This document shows, piece after piece, positions 1 to 7,017 of a DNA stretch of 64,000 nucleotides. The translations under genes and the position numbers were made by a program. This DNA is from DASZQL01 sp964391865 (GTDB taxonomy: Bacteria > Planctomycetota > Phycisphaerae > Phycisphaerales > UBA1924): positions 62,001 through 126,000 of the forward strand of contig CAYMNQ010000005.1 of the NCBI GenBank assembly GCA_964391865.1, written 5' to 3'. The notes below the pieces were generated by a model, which saw only the letters and a list, made by a program, of their open reading frames with translations, did no database searches and was not told the DNA's origin. Each line of letters begins with the position of its first letter. The first letter of the stretch is position 1.

Positions 1-480
1 TTCCCCGAAGCGCTGCGGACAGTCGAGTTTGGCGAGCGATTTGGGCCGCTGGGCGCCATGCTGGCGCCGCGCGGGTCCGAGATTGCATGGACCTACCGGG
101 TCGGCGGCTCGGTCGTGGAGCAGCCGGACGCGGGCTGGTGGACGCTTGGCGTTGACTCCGAGAGCGTCGAGCGTACGGCGGCGGCGCTCGCGCGATCGCA
201 CGAGGAACGGGCGGCGCACGATCCGGAGTTGAAGGACGAGCAGCGGCAGCCGTGCCTGAGCCTCGGGATGGCGCGCCCGGCGGCGTTCGCGGCGAGTTTC
301 CAGAAGCGGGGCGTGCCCATCCCCGCGGGGGTGCTGCCTCTGGTGCGCGCCGCGCGCACTGTTGAGCGGCTGGAGTGGCGGGCGTTGCCGGGGCCGAGGG
401 GAACGGTGATCGGGGAGGGGCTGTTCAAGCTATCGCCCGATCAGGCTGGCGGGAAGGACGGCAAGAAAGCCGGAAAGTAA
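1..480 (+). CDS. C-terminal part of an unrecognised protein, cut by the window edge
   Basis: The frame is open from the first base and ends at TAA, leaving about 159 visible residues; the ATG at 58 is only an internal Met. I recognise no family. The visible part has strand-like stretches (AWTYRV, GWWTLGVDSES), a hydrophobic segment around LGMARPAAFAASF and a Gly/Lys-rich tail (GGKDGKKAGK). There is no membrane segment or metal motif. Third positions are mostly G/C as in the neighbours, so it is very likely coding. A -10-like hexamer for typA follows ten bases after its stop, so typA is probably transcribed separately. Function unknown. Confidence 0.7.
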   Translation, partial: FPEALRTVEFGERFGPLGAMLAPRGSEIAWTYRVGGSVVEQPDAGWWTLGVDSESVERTAAALARSHEERAAHDPELKDEQRQPCLSLGMARPAAFAASFQKRGVPIPAGVLPLVRAARTVERLEWRALPGPRGTVIGEGLFKLSPDQAGGKDGKKAGK

Positions 481-489
481 CGGGCTCGC

Positions 490-495
490 TATACT
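490..495 (+). promoter_or_regulatory. -10-like hexamer TATACT upstream of typA
   Basis: TATACT sits 87 nt before the typA ATG. No -35 match is visible. The 19 bases GCTATACTCCGTCCCCCGA at 488-506 recur exactly before the pyrF leader (25361-25379). The leader between here and typA contains a GC-rich hairpin near 505-531 (GCCCCGG pairing with CCGGGGGC) but no T-run. Confidence 0.45.
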
Positions 496-582
496 CCGTC
501 CCCCGAGCCCCGGTCGCCCGCCGGGGGCGGTGCTGGTGTCGGGGGATTTCGTTCATCGCGTCGCCACTCACCCGAGCAGAAT

Positions 583-2454
583 ATGAACAAGCAGCTCCGC
601 AACGTCGCCATCATTGCGCACGTCGACCACGGCAAGACCACCCTCGTCGACCAGATGCTCAAGCAGTCGGGCATGTTCCGCGAGGGGGAGCTCGACAAGC
701 TCGCCGGCGGTCAGCACGGGCTGATCATGGACTCGAACCCCATCGAGCGCGAGCGCGGCATCACGATCCTCTCGAAGAACTGCGCCATCACCTACACGCG
801 CCAGAGCGGCGAGCAGGTGCGCATCAACATCGTTGACACTCCCGGCCACGCCGACTTCGGTGGCGAGGTCGAGCGCGTGCTCCGCATGGCGGACGGCTGC
901 CTGCTGCTGGTCGACGCGGCGGAAGGGCCCATGCCGCAGACGCGCTTCGTGCTCGCGAAAGCGATCGAGGCGGGGCTGCGCCCGGTGGTGGTGATCAACA
1001 AGTGCGACCGCCCGGACAGCCGCTCGCAGGAAGTGATCAACGAGGTGTTTGACCTGCTGGTCGAGCTCGGCGCGGAAGAGGATGCGCTGGATTTCCCGAT
1101 TGTGTACGCCGCCGGGCGTGACGGCTGGGCGACGCGCGACCTGAAGGTGAAGACCACCGATCTGCACGACCTGTTCGAGACGATCCTCGAGCGCGTGCCG
1201 CCGGCGAAGGGCGAGCCGGATGCGCCGCTGCAGATGCTCGTGACGACCATTGACTACAGCGAGTACGTCGGGCGCATCGGCATCGGGCGCGTGTTCAACG
1301 GCACGCTGAAGCGGGGGCAGACGGTCGCGGTGCTGGACCGCTCGGGCGGGCGGCGCAACGCGAAGGTGACGAAGCTGATGGGTTTCGCCGGTCTCGGGCG
1401 CGTCGAGCGCGAGGAGATCCAGGCGGGCGACCTGTGCGCGGTCATCGGCATCGAGAAGATCGACATCGGCGACACGCTCGCGGACTTTGACAACCCGGTG
1501 TCTCTGCCAGCGGTGAAGGTGGACGAGCCCACGCTGACGATGGTGTTCCGCGTGAACGACTCGCCCTTCTGCGGGCAAGAGGGGCAGTACGTCACGAGCC
1601 GGCAGATCCGCGAGCGTCTGCTGAAGGAGTGCGAGCACAACGTGGCGCTCCGCGTCGAGTTCGGCGCGGGGGACGAATTCGTCGTCTCCGGGCGCGGCTT
1701 GCTGCACCTGGGCATCCTCATCGAGAACATGCGGCGAGAAGGCTTTGAATTGTCGGTCGGCAAGCCGCGGGTCATCACCAAGGAGATCCACGGCAAGCTG
1801 CACGAGCCGATCGAGATCCTCGTCGTCGAGTGCCCCAACGACTGCGTCGGCGCGGTGATGGAACTGGTCGGCGCTCGCGGCGGGATCGTCGAGACGATGG
1901 AACCCCGCGGCGACACGCGCACGTATATCGAGTACGAGATCGCGTCGCGCGGCCTCATCGGGCTGCGTTCACGCCTGATGACCGCGACGGCGGGCGAGGC
2001 GCTCGTCCACCACGCCTTCGAGCGGTACGCGCCGGTGATGGGCGAGCTGCCGGGACGCGGGCAGGGCGTGCTGCTCTCGCTCGAAAGCGGCACGGCGACG
2101 GCGTACGCGATCGAGGGGATGGCGGAGCGCGGCGTGATGTTTGTGTTGCCGCAGGACAAGGTCTATATGGGCCAGATCGTGGGCGAGCACAACCGCGAGA
2201 ACGACCTGACGATCAACATCACACGCCTGAAGCAGCTCACCAACTTCCGCGAAGCGACCAAGGAGCAGTTCGTGCGCCTGAAGCCTGCGCGGCAGATGAG
2301 CCTCGAAGCGTGCCTCGAGTACATCGAGGAGGACGAGCTCGTTGAGATCACGCCGACGAGCGTGCGGATGCGGAAAAAACTGCTGAACGAGAGCGAACGG
2401 AAGAAGGCGGACCGGCAGGCGAAGGATAAGTTGAAGGCGGAAGCGGAAGTGTGA
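583..2454 (+). CDS. typA: Ribosome-associated GTPase TypA/BipA
   Basis: A 623-residue translational GTPase of the EF-G/LepA superfamily that binds ribosomes and is linked to stress adaptation and 50S assembly. The G1 loop is AHVDHGKT (residues about 12-19), followed by the switch region with RGITI, then DTPGHADFGGEV (G3) and NKCD (G4). Domains II and III, an EF-G domain V-like region and the BipA-specific C-terminal region (GQIVGEHNRENDL, around residue 530) follow in the usual order. Length fits the family (about 605-620). The start is the first Met before the conserved RNVAIIAHVDHGKTTL. The next gene begins 7 bp after its stop. Confidence 0.97.
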   Translation: MNKQLRNVAIIAHVDHGKTTLVDQMLKQSGMFREGELDKLAGGQHGLIMDSNPIERERGITILSKNCAITYTRQSGEQVRINIVDTPGHADFGGEVERVLRMADGCLLLVDAAEGPMPQTRFVLAKAIEAGLRPVVVINKCDRPDSRSQEVINEVFDLLVELGAEEDALDFPIVYAAGRDGWATRDLKVKTTDLHDLFETILERVPPAKGEPDAPLQMLVTTIDYSEYVGRIGIGRVFNGTLKRGQTVAVLDRSGGRRNAKVTKLMGFAGLGRVEREEIQAGDLCAVIGIEKIDIGDTLADFDNPVSLPAVKVDEPTLTMVFRVNDSPFCGQEGQYVTSRQIRERLLKECEHNVALRVEFGAGDEFVVSGRGLLHLGILIENMRREGFELSVGKPRVITKEIHGKLHEPIEILVVECPNDCVGAVMELVGARGGIVETMEPRGDTRTYIEYEIASRGLIGLRSRLMTATAGEALVHHAFERYAPVMGELPGRGQGVLLSLESGTATAYAIEGMAERGVMFVLPQDKVYMGQIVGEHNRENDLTINITRLKQLTNFREATKEQFVRLKPARQMSLEACLEYIEEDELVEITPTSVRMRKKLLNESERKKADRQAKDKLKAEAEV

Positions 2455-2461
2455 GGCTGAG

Positions 2462-3334
2462 ATGGTGCCTCGCGAACAGGACGCAATCCCCTGGGCTCTG
2501 AGTGCCGTATTGTGCTTCGCTTCTGTTGATCGCTGCACCGCAAGTTCTTCGGCGGGAGAAGCCGGGTCATACTCCAAGGTTCTCGCGCAATGTTGCGCCG
2601 CGTACGCTCTGGACTATTCAGTTCCACCTCGTACTGATGCGGTGTCTACATGGGGCGAAAAGCTCGTCGCGGCAGGCTACTGGTCAGCGGAGATGTCCGG
2701 CGTGAATTCGGACGGCATTCCGCTCGATCCTTGGCGACAGACGTACCAGCTCATTCTTGTGCCAGACAGTCACACGCCAATTGTTAGATCATTTGGAGCG
2801 AACGGAATCAATGATCTCGGATTGCTGGATGACATTTCCTCGGATCGTGAGATCAATCCTGGTTACTACTGGAAGCGATACTGGCCGCTCATCGATGTTC
2901 TCAACCTCTGTTTTGGACTCGGCTTGGTCGTGTTCACGGTCGCGGCCCTTGCGTCGCCAAGACACTGGCGGGTCCTGTGCATGTGGCTCGTTCTGGCGTA
3001 TCTGGGCGTGTGGATGATCACGGTCTCAGAGGTGATGTTCCGATCGCTTGGCGGCTTTCGTATTCGAACGGTGTATCACCGGCTTTATCTCGTTGGCTGG
3101 CTTGCGCTCGCGGCTTGTGCAGCGAGAACTTTCGCGTGGGGTGTCTGGAGATTCTCAGCGAGGCTCGTCAAACAGCGCCGAGTGGCGGCCGGAGAGTGCG
3201 AACAATGCGGCTATTCTCTGCACGGGCTTGATGGACGCGTATGCCCAGAGTGCGGCGAGCGCCCGAGCGTCGATCCGGTTGGTGAAGGATCGGTCGAGGG
3301 CAGAGGCAGGGGTGTGAAGCGCTCCGATCGCTGA
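2462..3334 (+). CDS. Membrane protein with GspG-like pseudopilin core and C-terminal zinc ribbon
   Basis: A 290-residue protein of unrecognised function. Residues about 35-140 resemble the C-terminal part of type II secretion major pseudopilins: DPWRQTYQLIL followed by IVRSFGANGINDLGLLDDIS, matching the usual DPWGxPY...SxGxDG...DDI pattern. Three hydrophobic segments follow (about 141-164, 168-193 and 207-228). The end carries a two-CxxC zinc ribbon, CEQCGYSLHGL...CPECG (about 244-264), of a kind common in planctomycetes. A weak GAGG at 2453-2456 supports the ATG. The typical prepilin N-terminal helix is missing. Base composition is visibly more A/T-rich than typA, which may mean a different history. 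Confidence 0.75.
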   Translation: MVPREQDAIPWALSAVLCFASVDRCTASSSAGEAGSYSKVLAQCCAAYALDYSVPPRTDAVSTWGEKLVAAGYWSAEMSGVNSDGIPLDPWRQTYQLILVPDSHTPIVRSFGANGINDLGLLDDISSDREINPGYYWKRYWPLIDVLNLCFGLGLVVFTVAALASPRHWRVLCMWLVLAYLGVWMITVSEVMFRSLGGFRIRTVYHRLYLVGWLALAACAARTFAWGVWRFSARLVKQRRVAAGECEQCGYSLHGLDGRVCPECGERPSVDPVGEGSVEGRGRGVKRSDR

Positions 3335-3336
3335 CC

Positions 3337-3342
3337 TATACT
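3337..3342 (+). promoter_or_regulatory. -10-like hexamer TATACT upstream of hicB
   Basis: TATACT lies 26 nt before the hicB ATG and just after the stop of the preceding gene. hicB also has a strong Shine-Dalgarno, GGAGGT at 3358-3363, five bases before the ATG, which selects 3369 over the upstream GTG at 3351. Confidence 0.4.
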
Positions 3343-3368
3343 TCAGTGAGGTGCATTGGAGGTCTGTC

Positions 3369-3578
3369 ATGACGGAGATCGTGTTTGTTGTGGAAGATGA
3401 TGTGGAGGGCGGGTTCGTTGCGCGGGCAATTGGCCAGTCGATCTTCACTCAGGCCGACGACATTGCTTCACTGCGCGACGCGGTCCGTGATGCGGTCAAG
3501 TGCCACTTCGATGACGAGGCCGCGCGCCCAAACATGATCCGGCTGCACTGGGTCCGCGACGAGGTGATCGCGGCATGA
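3369..3578 (+). CDS. hicB: HicB-like antitoxin of a type II toxin-antitoxin pair
   Basis: A 69-residue protein beginning MTEIVFVVEDDVEGGFVARA, then ASLRDAVRDAVKCHF. This is the compact HicB-type partial RNase H-like fold, in which a strand hairpin carrying G-G-F-V-A is followed by one helix. No DNA-binding domain is attached, as in the short HicB variants. It should bind and neutralise the HicA RNase encoded next. The SD GGAGGT sets the ATG at 3369. Its TGA overlaps the ATG of the hicA reading frame (ATGA at 3575-3578), so the pair was built for translational coupling. Antitoxin-first order is common for this variant. Confidence 0.8.
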   Translation: MTEIVFVVEDDVEGGFVARAIGQSIFTQADDIASLRDAVRDAVKCHFDDEAARPNMIRLHWVRDEVIAA

Positions 3579-3816
3579 AGCTTCCGCGCGCCTCAGCGGC
3601 GAGTCCCTCGCCCACGCATTGAGCCGCTTCGGCTACATCCGTGTCCGGCAATCAGGCAGCCATATGCGGCTGATGACGCGGCTGAACGGCGAACATCATC
3701 TGACAATTCCGGTGCATGATCCGCTCAAGCTCGGAACACTGAACTGCATCGTCCGGGATGCGGCGGAGCACGTCGGCCTGACTCGCGATGAATTGTTGAA
3801 GCAACTCTTCGCATAG
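3575..3816 (+). pseudogene. hicA: HicA-like mRNA interferase toxin, frameshifted near its N-terminus
   Basis: The ATG at 3575 overlaps the hicB stop and reads MKLPR, the standard HicA opening, but the frame then hits TGA at 3620. One frame over, the rest is intact: LSGESLAHALSRFGYIRVRQ, then SGSHMRLMT with the catalytic-type His (GSH), HHLTIPVHDPLKLGTL and LTRDELLKQLFA, ending at 3816. Joining the halves needs one extra base near 3590 (cgcgcctcagc read as cgcg-a-cctcagc, giving MKLPRDLSGESL) and yields the expected 80 residues. The downstream frame has only a TTG at 3619 as a possible start. So the toxin is probably inactivated, or this is a single-base sequence error. Confidence 0.8.
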
Positions 3817-3837
3817 ATCCGCTCAGCGATATCCCGT

Positions 3838-4362
3838 TCAATTCGAATCGGCGCGCCGCCCCAGCCCAACGCGCCAAATGCCCGCCCCGCGGCATGCTTC
3901 ATGCACGCGCACCGCGTCCGCATATGGCACGCCGAAGGCCGGGCGGATGACGACCTGAAGCTGCTCCGTCAGCTTGTCCTTGGGCATCTTCTTCACGCGC
4001 TCGATGAAGTCGGCGAGCGGGGCCCGCTGGAAATCGAGACCGGTGACGACGGTTCGGCCGCGCTCGTCGAGGTCGAGGAGGACGTCGAGGCGCTGGGCGA
4101 GCGGGTCGGGTGGTTTCTGGGCGGTGGGGGAGGAGCCGCTGCCGCGTGAGGGGTCGGCGACGAGCGCCGCGCGGAGGTACCACTCGCTGCCGAGGAACGC
4201 GGCGCTGGCCATGAAGAAGACGAGGATGACCATCACGACGTCAACCATGGGCGTCATGTTGGGGCCGAAGTGCATGCTGAAATTGTGGAGCGCGCCGCGG
4301 CGTGCGAACCCCCTGGCCGCACTACCCCCGCCCGCACCGCCGAAGGGTGAGCGCCGGCTCAT
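3838..4362 (-). CDS. exbD: ExbD/TolR-type energy-transducing membrane protein (second copy)
   Basis: A 174-residue member of the ExbD/TolR family, one of the proton-driven ExbB-ExbD complexes of the inner membrane. An N-terminal cytoplasmic stretch rich in Gly/Arg leads to NMTPMVDVVMVILVFFMASA, the single membrane helix with the conserved Asp that carries protons. A periplasmic domain of about 115 residues follows. The start is the ATG at 4362-4360, which overlaps the TGA of the upstream exbD (ATGA); the longer open frame upstream is a shadow. It is the last gene of an exbB-exbD-exbD operon. Two different ExbD paralogues after one ExbB are common in planctomycetes. The substrate system is unknown, as no TonB or receptor gene is nearby. 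Confidence 0.88.
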   Translation of the reverse strand: MSRRSPFGGAGGGSAARGFARRGALHNFSMHFGPNMTPMVDVVMVILVFFMASAAFLGSEWYLRAALVADPSRGSGSSPTAQKPPDPLAQRLDVLLDLDERGRTVVTGLDFQRAPLADFIERVKKMPKDKLTEQLQVVIRPAFGVPYADAVRVHEACRGAGIWRVGLGRRADSN

Positions 4363-4829
4363 CGCGACTTCTCCGCCGCGAGCCGCGCGGCCGGCGCGCC
4401 GGCCCGCGCGACGGCGAGGATCGCCGGCTCGACCCAGCCGTAGGGGAGCGCGCGGTCGGCGCGGATCTCGACAGCGCATTCGGGGTTGGCGGCGAGGCGC
4501 GTGCGCACGAACGTCTCAAGGTCGCGCGCGGTGCCGAAGTCGCGGTCCTCGGCGGTCACGCGCGCGGGCCATTCCATGCGGGTCTTCGCGAGTTCCTCGG
4601 TGCTCATCCCCGTGGTCGGCGGGTAGATATTGATCGTGACGCTGTCCGGCGCTTTGGCTTCTTCGCCCTCGGCGCTGGAGGGCAAGTTGATCCGCGCCTG
4701 CTCGGTGGCGGCGAGGCTGCTGACGACGAGGAAGAAGATGATGAGGCACATCACCACGTCGATCATGGGGGTGACGTTGATGCCGTGGAACTCGTGCGGC
4801 TGGGATGACGCGAAGGAGCGCCGCTTCAT
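4359..4829 (-). CDS. exbD: ExbD/TolR-type energy-transducing membrane protein (first copy)
   Basis: A 156-residue ExbD/TolR protein. The helix GINVTPMIDVVMCLIIFFLV (about residues 17-36) holds the conserved Asp of the proton path. The periplasmic part has EQARINLP directly after the helix and AVEIRADRALPYGWVEPAI near the end, a typical ExbD C-terminal strand-helix pattern. It starts 3 bp after the exbB stop and its own stop overlaps the next exbD by four bases, so the three genes are one translationally coupled operon. With ExbB it should form the proton channel that drives an outer-envelope transport or stabilising machine. Confidence 0.92.
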   Translation of the reverse strand: MKRRSFASSQPHEFHGINVTPMIDVVMCLIIFFLVVSSLAATEQARINLPSSAEGEEAKAPDSVTINIYPPTTGMSTEELAKTRMEWPARVTAEDRDFGTARDLETFVRTRLAANPECAVEIRADRALPYGWVEPAILAVARAGAPAARLAAEKSR

Positions 4830-4832
4830 CGG

Positions 4833-5717
4833 TTAGTTCCGCTCCGGCGCGTTCGGTGCGGCGGCGGCTCCGGGGCGCATGGTGCTGGTCGTCGCCGCTG
4901 CGGCGGGTCGCGCGCCCGGCGCGTTGCCTCCCATGCGGATCGCCATCGGCGCGGGGAGCATCTCGACGAGGTCGGCGGCGACGATCATCGCGCGGTTGCA
5001 CAGCCGGTCGGCGCGGCCGCGGAAGTAGCCGAAGCTGGCGAGCGCCGGCAGCGCGACGAGGAGTCCCAGCAGCGTGTGGAAGAGCGCCTTCGAGATGCCC
5101 AGCGAGAGCGACGCTGGGTTCGCCTGCCCGCCCGTCTGCCCGAGGGCCGCGAACGCGATGACCATGCCCCACACCGTGCCGGCGAGCCCGAGCAGCGGGC
5201 CCAGGTTGCCGACGATGTTGAGCGGCTCGACGAGCCGGAACAGCCGGGCGCACTCTTCGGACGCCGCGAGTTCGGCGGCGTTGCGCACCGAGTCCTTGCT
5301 GTCCCCCGGCTGTCGGAGCGCGGGGCGGAGCGTGGCGCTGAGGAACGAGCGGTCTTCATCAAGGAACGAGCGCAGCTCGGCCCACGCGTTCTTGCCGATG
5401 CACTCGCGGATGATCTCTTCGCTCAGGGGCGCGAGCACCTTGCCGGCGCGGATCTCGAACGCGCAGAGGAAAAAGTACGTCCATCCGACGAGCGAGCAGA
5501 TCAGCAGCAGCACGGTGAAGAAGTCGAAGGACTCGCGGAAGAGGTGGCTGATGTTGATGGCGCTCGCGACCCCCGCCCCGCCCTGGTCACCTGCCGCTGC
5601 CGGCGCATCGGCCTGGGCCGACGCGGTACGCGCCAGTTGAACGGCGGCGGCGGCGAGCACGATCAGCAGCGTGGCGCGGAACAGGATGCGGAAGAAACCG
5701 TTGCTTCGGTGATGCAT
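4833..5717 (-). CDS. exbB: ExbB/TolQ/MotA-family proton channel protein
   Basis: A 294-residue MotA/TolQ/ExbB family protein. It has a cleavable-looking N-terminus (FRILFRATLLIVLAAAAVQL...ASAQA), a first membrane helix at about 67-88 (FFTVLLLICSLVGWTYFFL), a cytoplasmic domain with a long helical stretch, and the family hallmark NIVGNLGPLLGLAGTVWGMV. A last helix follows (FHTLLGLLVALPALASFGYF), then a Pro/Ala-rich tail. Signal-peptide-bearing ExbB forms are common in planctomycetes. It heads the exbB-exbD-exbD operon. A TACACT hexamer only six bases before the ATG, with no Shine-Dalgarno, suggests a leaderless message. Confidence 0.93.
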   Translation of the reverse strand: MHHRSNGFFRILFRATLLIVLAAAAVQLARTASAQADAPAAAGDQGGAGVASAINISHLFRESFDFFTVLLLICSLVGWTYFFLCAFEIRAGKVLAPLSEEIIRECIGKNAWAELRSFLDEDRSFLSATLRPALRQPGDSKDSVRNAAELAASEECARLFRLVEPLNIVGNLGPLLGLAGTVWGMVIAFAALGQTGGQANPASLSLGISKALFHTLLGLLVALPALASFGYFRGRADRLCNRAMIVAADLVEMLPAPMAIRMGGNAPGARPAAAATTSTMRPGAAAAPNAPERN

Positions 5718-5723
5718 GGGCGG

Positions 5724-5729
5724 AGTGTA
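5724..5729 (-). promoter_or_regulatory. -10-like hexamer TACACT directly before exbB
   Basis: On the minus strand GTACACT is followed by CCGCCC and then the exbB ATG at 5717. The six-base gap leaves no room for a ribosome-binding site, so transcription would start at or next to the ATG. There is no -35 match. Confidence 0.45.
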
Positions 5730-5865
5730 CTCGCTGGGGTTTCTGGGGCGGCGAGTCAGACGCTCGAGCGTGCGGGGCGTTCTGCGGACCTCCGAAGCTG
5801 AATGACATTCGTTGCGCAGTCTAGGGTGCGGAACACGCCGTGCGTCGTCGGATATCCTTCAGATC

Positions 5866-6438
5866 ATGGGAGTGAAGGAGCATCCGTGGTCCGGGCGATT
5901 GCTCCGCGCGTGCGCCGCAGCCGCGCGATTCGCCGCAAAGTTCGAAGGTGTCATCTACCGCGCGGTCTCGCCGAGGTACGCCTCGAGCCGCGATGCGGTT
6001 TCGGGTCTGGGCGCGAAGAAGCACGGCGGGCGGTGGAATCCGCCGGGGGAGTTCGCCGCCGTGTACGGCGCGCTCGATCCGGAGACAGCGATGGCGGAGG
6101 CGCTCGCGGTGCAACGGTACTACGGGCTGCCCGTGCACGGCGCGTTCCCGCGCGTTTTTCTTGCGGTCGAGTGCCGGCTGAAGCGCGTGGTGGATGTGAC
6201 CGACGCGAAGGTCGAGCGGGCGCTCGGCGTGAATCTTGCTGGTCTCGTCGAACTCGACTGGCGCGCGGCGAACGACGAGGGGAGCGAGAGCCTGTCGCAG
6301 GCGCTCGGTCGAGCGGCGTTCGCGGCGACGTGGGAGGGGATGATCCTCCCCAGCGCTCGGGCGGCCGCGGGCCGGATCGCCGTGGTGTTCCCGGACACGC
6401 TGGGCGAGGGGTCGGCCATCCGGGTTCTGGAAGGGTAG
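5866..6438 (+). CDS. RES-domain toxin (NAD-degrading or ADP-ribosylating type)
   Basis: A 190-residue RES-domain protein. Family members degrade NAD+ or ADP-ribosylate a target, and are paired with Xre/MbcA/ParS antitoxins. The conserved pattern is present: YRAVSP with the Arg, HGGRWNPPGEFAAVYGAL, then ETAMAEALA with the Glu, and ILPSARAAAGRIAVVFPD with the Ser. The ATG at 5866 has no Shine-Dalgarno; a TATCCT hexamer ends 7 bases upstream. The gene precedes its probable antitoxin by 105 bp. In most known pairs the antitoxin comes first, so this order is reversed. Starts further downstream are possible because the first 25 residues are not conserved. Confidence 0.85.
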   Translation: MGVKEHPWSGRLLRACAAAARFAAKFEGVIYRAVSPRYASSRDAVSGLGAKKHGGRWNPPGEFAAVYGALDPETAMAEALAVQRYYGLPVHGAFPRVFLAVECRLKRVVDVTDAKVERALGVNLAGLVELDWRAANDEGSESLSQALGRAAFAATWEGMILPSARAAAGRIAVVFPDTLGEGSAIRVLEG

Positions 6439-6472
6439 CGCAGGCGGCATGACCCGCTCGGCCGGCTCCGTG

Positions 6473-6488
6473 CATGCACATATGCATG
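6473..6488. promoter_or_regulatory. Inverted repeat CATGCA-N4-TGCATG, possible operator
   Basis: Six-base arms CATGCA (6473-6478) and TGCATG (6483-6488) with a four-base spacer lie between the RES gene and the Xre antitoxin gene. They sit nine bases upstream of a TTGACT -35 box. The position and symmetry fit a site for the antitoxin's own HTH domain. Confidence 0.45.
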
Positions 6489-6497
6489 TCTTAGTGC

Positions 6498-6526
6498 TTG
6501 ACTTTGTACAGGATGAGCCGAACAAT
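6498..6526 (+). promoter_or_regulatory. Candidate promoter of the antitoxin gene
   Basis: TTGACT (6498-6503), a 17-base spacer and AACAAT (6521-6526) resemble a housekeeping promoter. It gives the antitoxin its own transcription, separate from the toxin. GGAG at 6534-6537 serves the ATG at 6544. Confidence 0.5.
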
Positions 6527-6543
6527 ACACCACGGAGATCCGC

Positions 6544-6960
6544 ATGGCCCCGACGACAGCCCGGAAAACCAGCAAGAAGGCGGCACGCCCTGCCAGACGG
6601 GCGGCGTATCGCAACGCCCCGCCCCGGGTCTCGTCCGCGGATATCGCGCAGGAAGTCCGCAAGGGCTTCGGGCTGACGCGCGCCGATTTCCGCCGGCTGT
6701 CCGGCTTCTCCGAGCGGGCGCTGGCGAACTGGGAATCGGGCAAGCAGACTCCCGACGCGCCGACCACGCGCCGGCTCGTTGAACTGAACCGGTTGCGTCT
6801 GGCGCTGTCGCGCATGATGGACGTTGGCGATTTGCCCGAATGGCTGAACGAACCGAACGCGGCGTTCGGCGGGCTCAAGCCGTTGGAAGTCGTCGAGCGC
6901 GGCGAGGTCGACAAACTGTGGCGCATGGTCCATGAGGTCACGTCCGGTATGCCGATGTGA
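6544..6960 (+). CDS. Xre/MbcA/ParS-type antitoxin with C-terminal toxin-binding domain
   Basis: A 138-residue antitoxin. After a basic, Ala/Arg-rich N-terminus comes a helix-turn-helix of Xre type (residues about 38-80: VRKGFGLTRADFRRLSGFSE, then RALANWESGKQTPDAPTTRR). The C-terminal DUF2384/MbcA-like domain follows (WLNEPNAAFGGLKPLEVVERGEVDKLW), which binds RES toxins. It should neutralise the RES protein upstream and repress transcription. It has its own promoter and a good GGAG six bases before the ATG. An inverted repeat just upstream is the natural operator candidate. Confidence 0.85.
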   Translation: MAPTTARKTSKKAARPARRAAYRNAPPRVSSADIAQEVRKGFGLTRADFRRLSGFSERALANWESGKQTPDAPTTRRLVELNRLRLALSRMMDVGDLPEWLNEPNAAFGGLKPLEVVERGEVDKLWRMVHEVTSGMPM

Positions 6961-7002
6961 TCTGTTCCACGCGGCCGGCGCGGGTGCCCGCGCCCCAGTC
7001 GG

Positions 7003-7008
7003 TACACT
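7003..7008 (+). promoter_or_regulatory. -10-like hexamer TACACT directly before proS
   Basis: GTACACT is followed by nine bases (CTCCGCCCC) and the proS ATG. There is no Shine-Dalgarno, so a leaderless or nearly leaderless mRNA is implied. There is no -35 match. Confidence 0.45.
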
Positions 7009-7017
7009 CTCCGCCCC

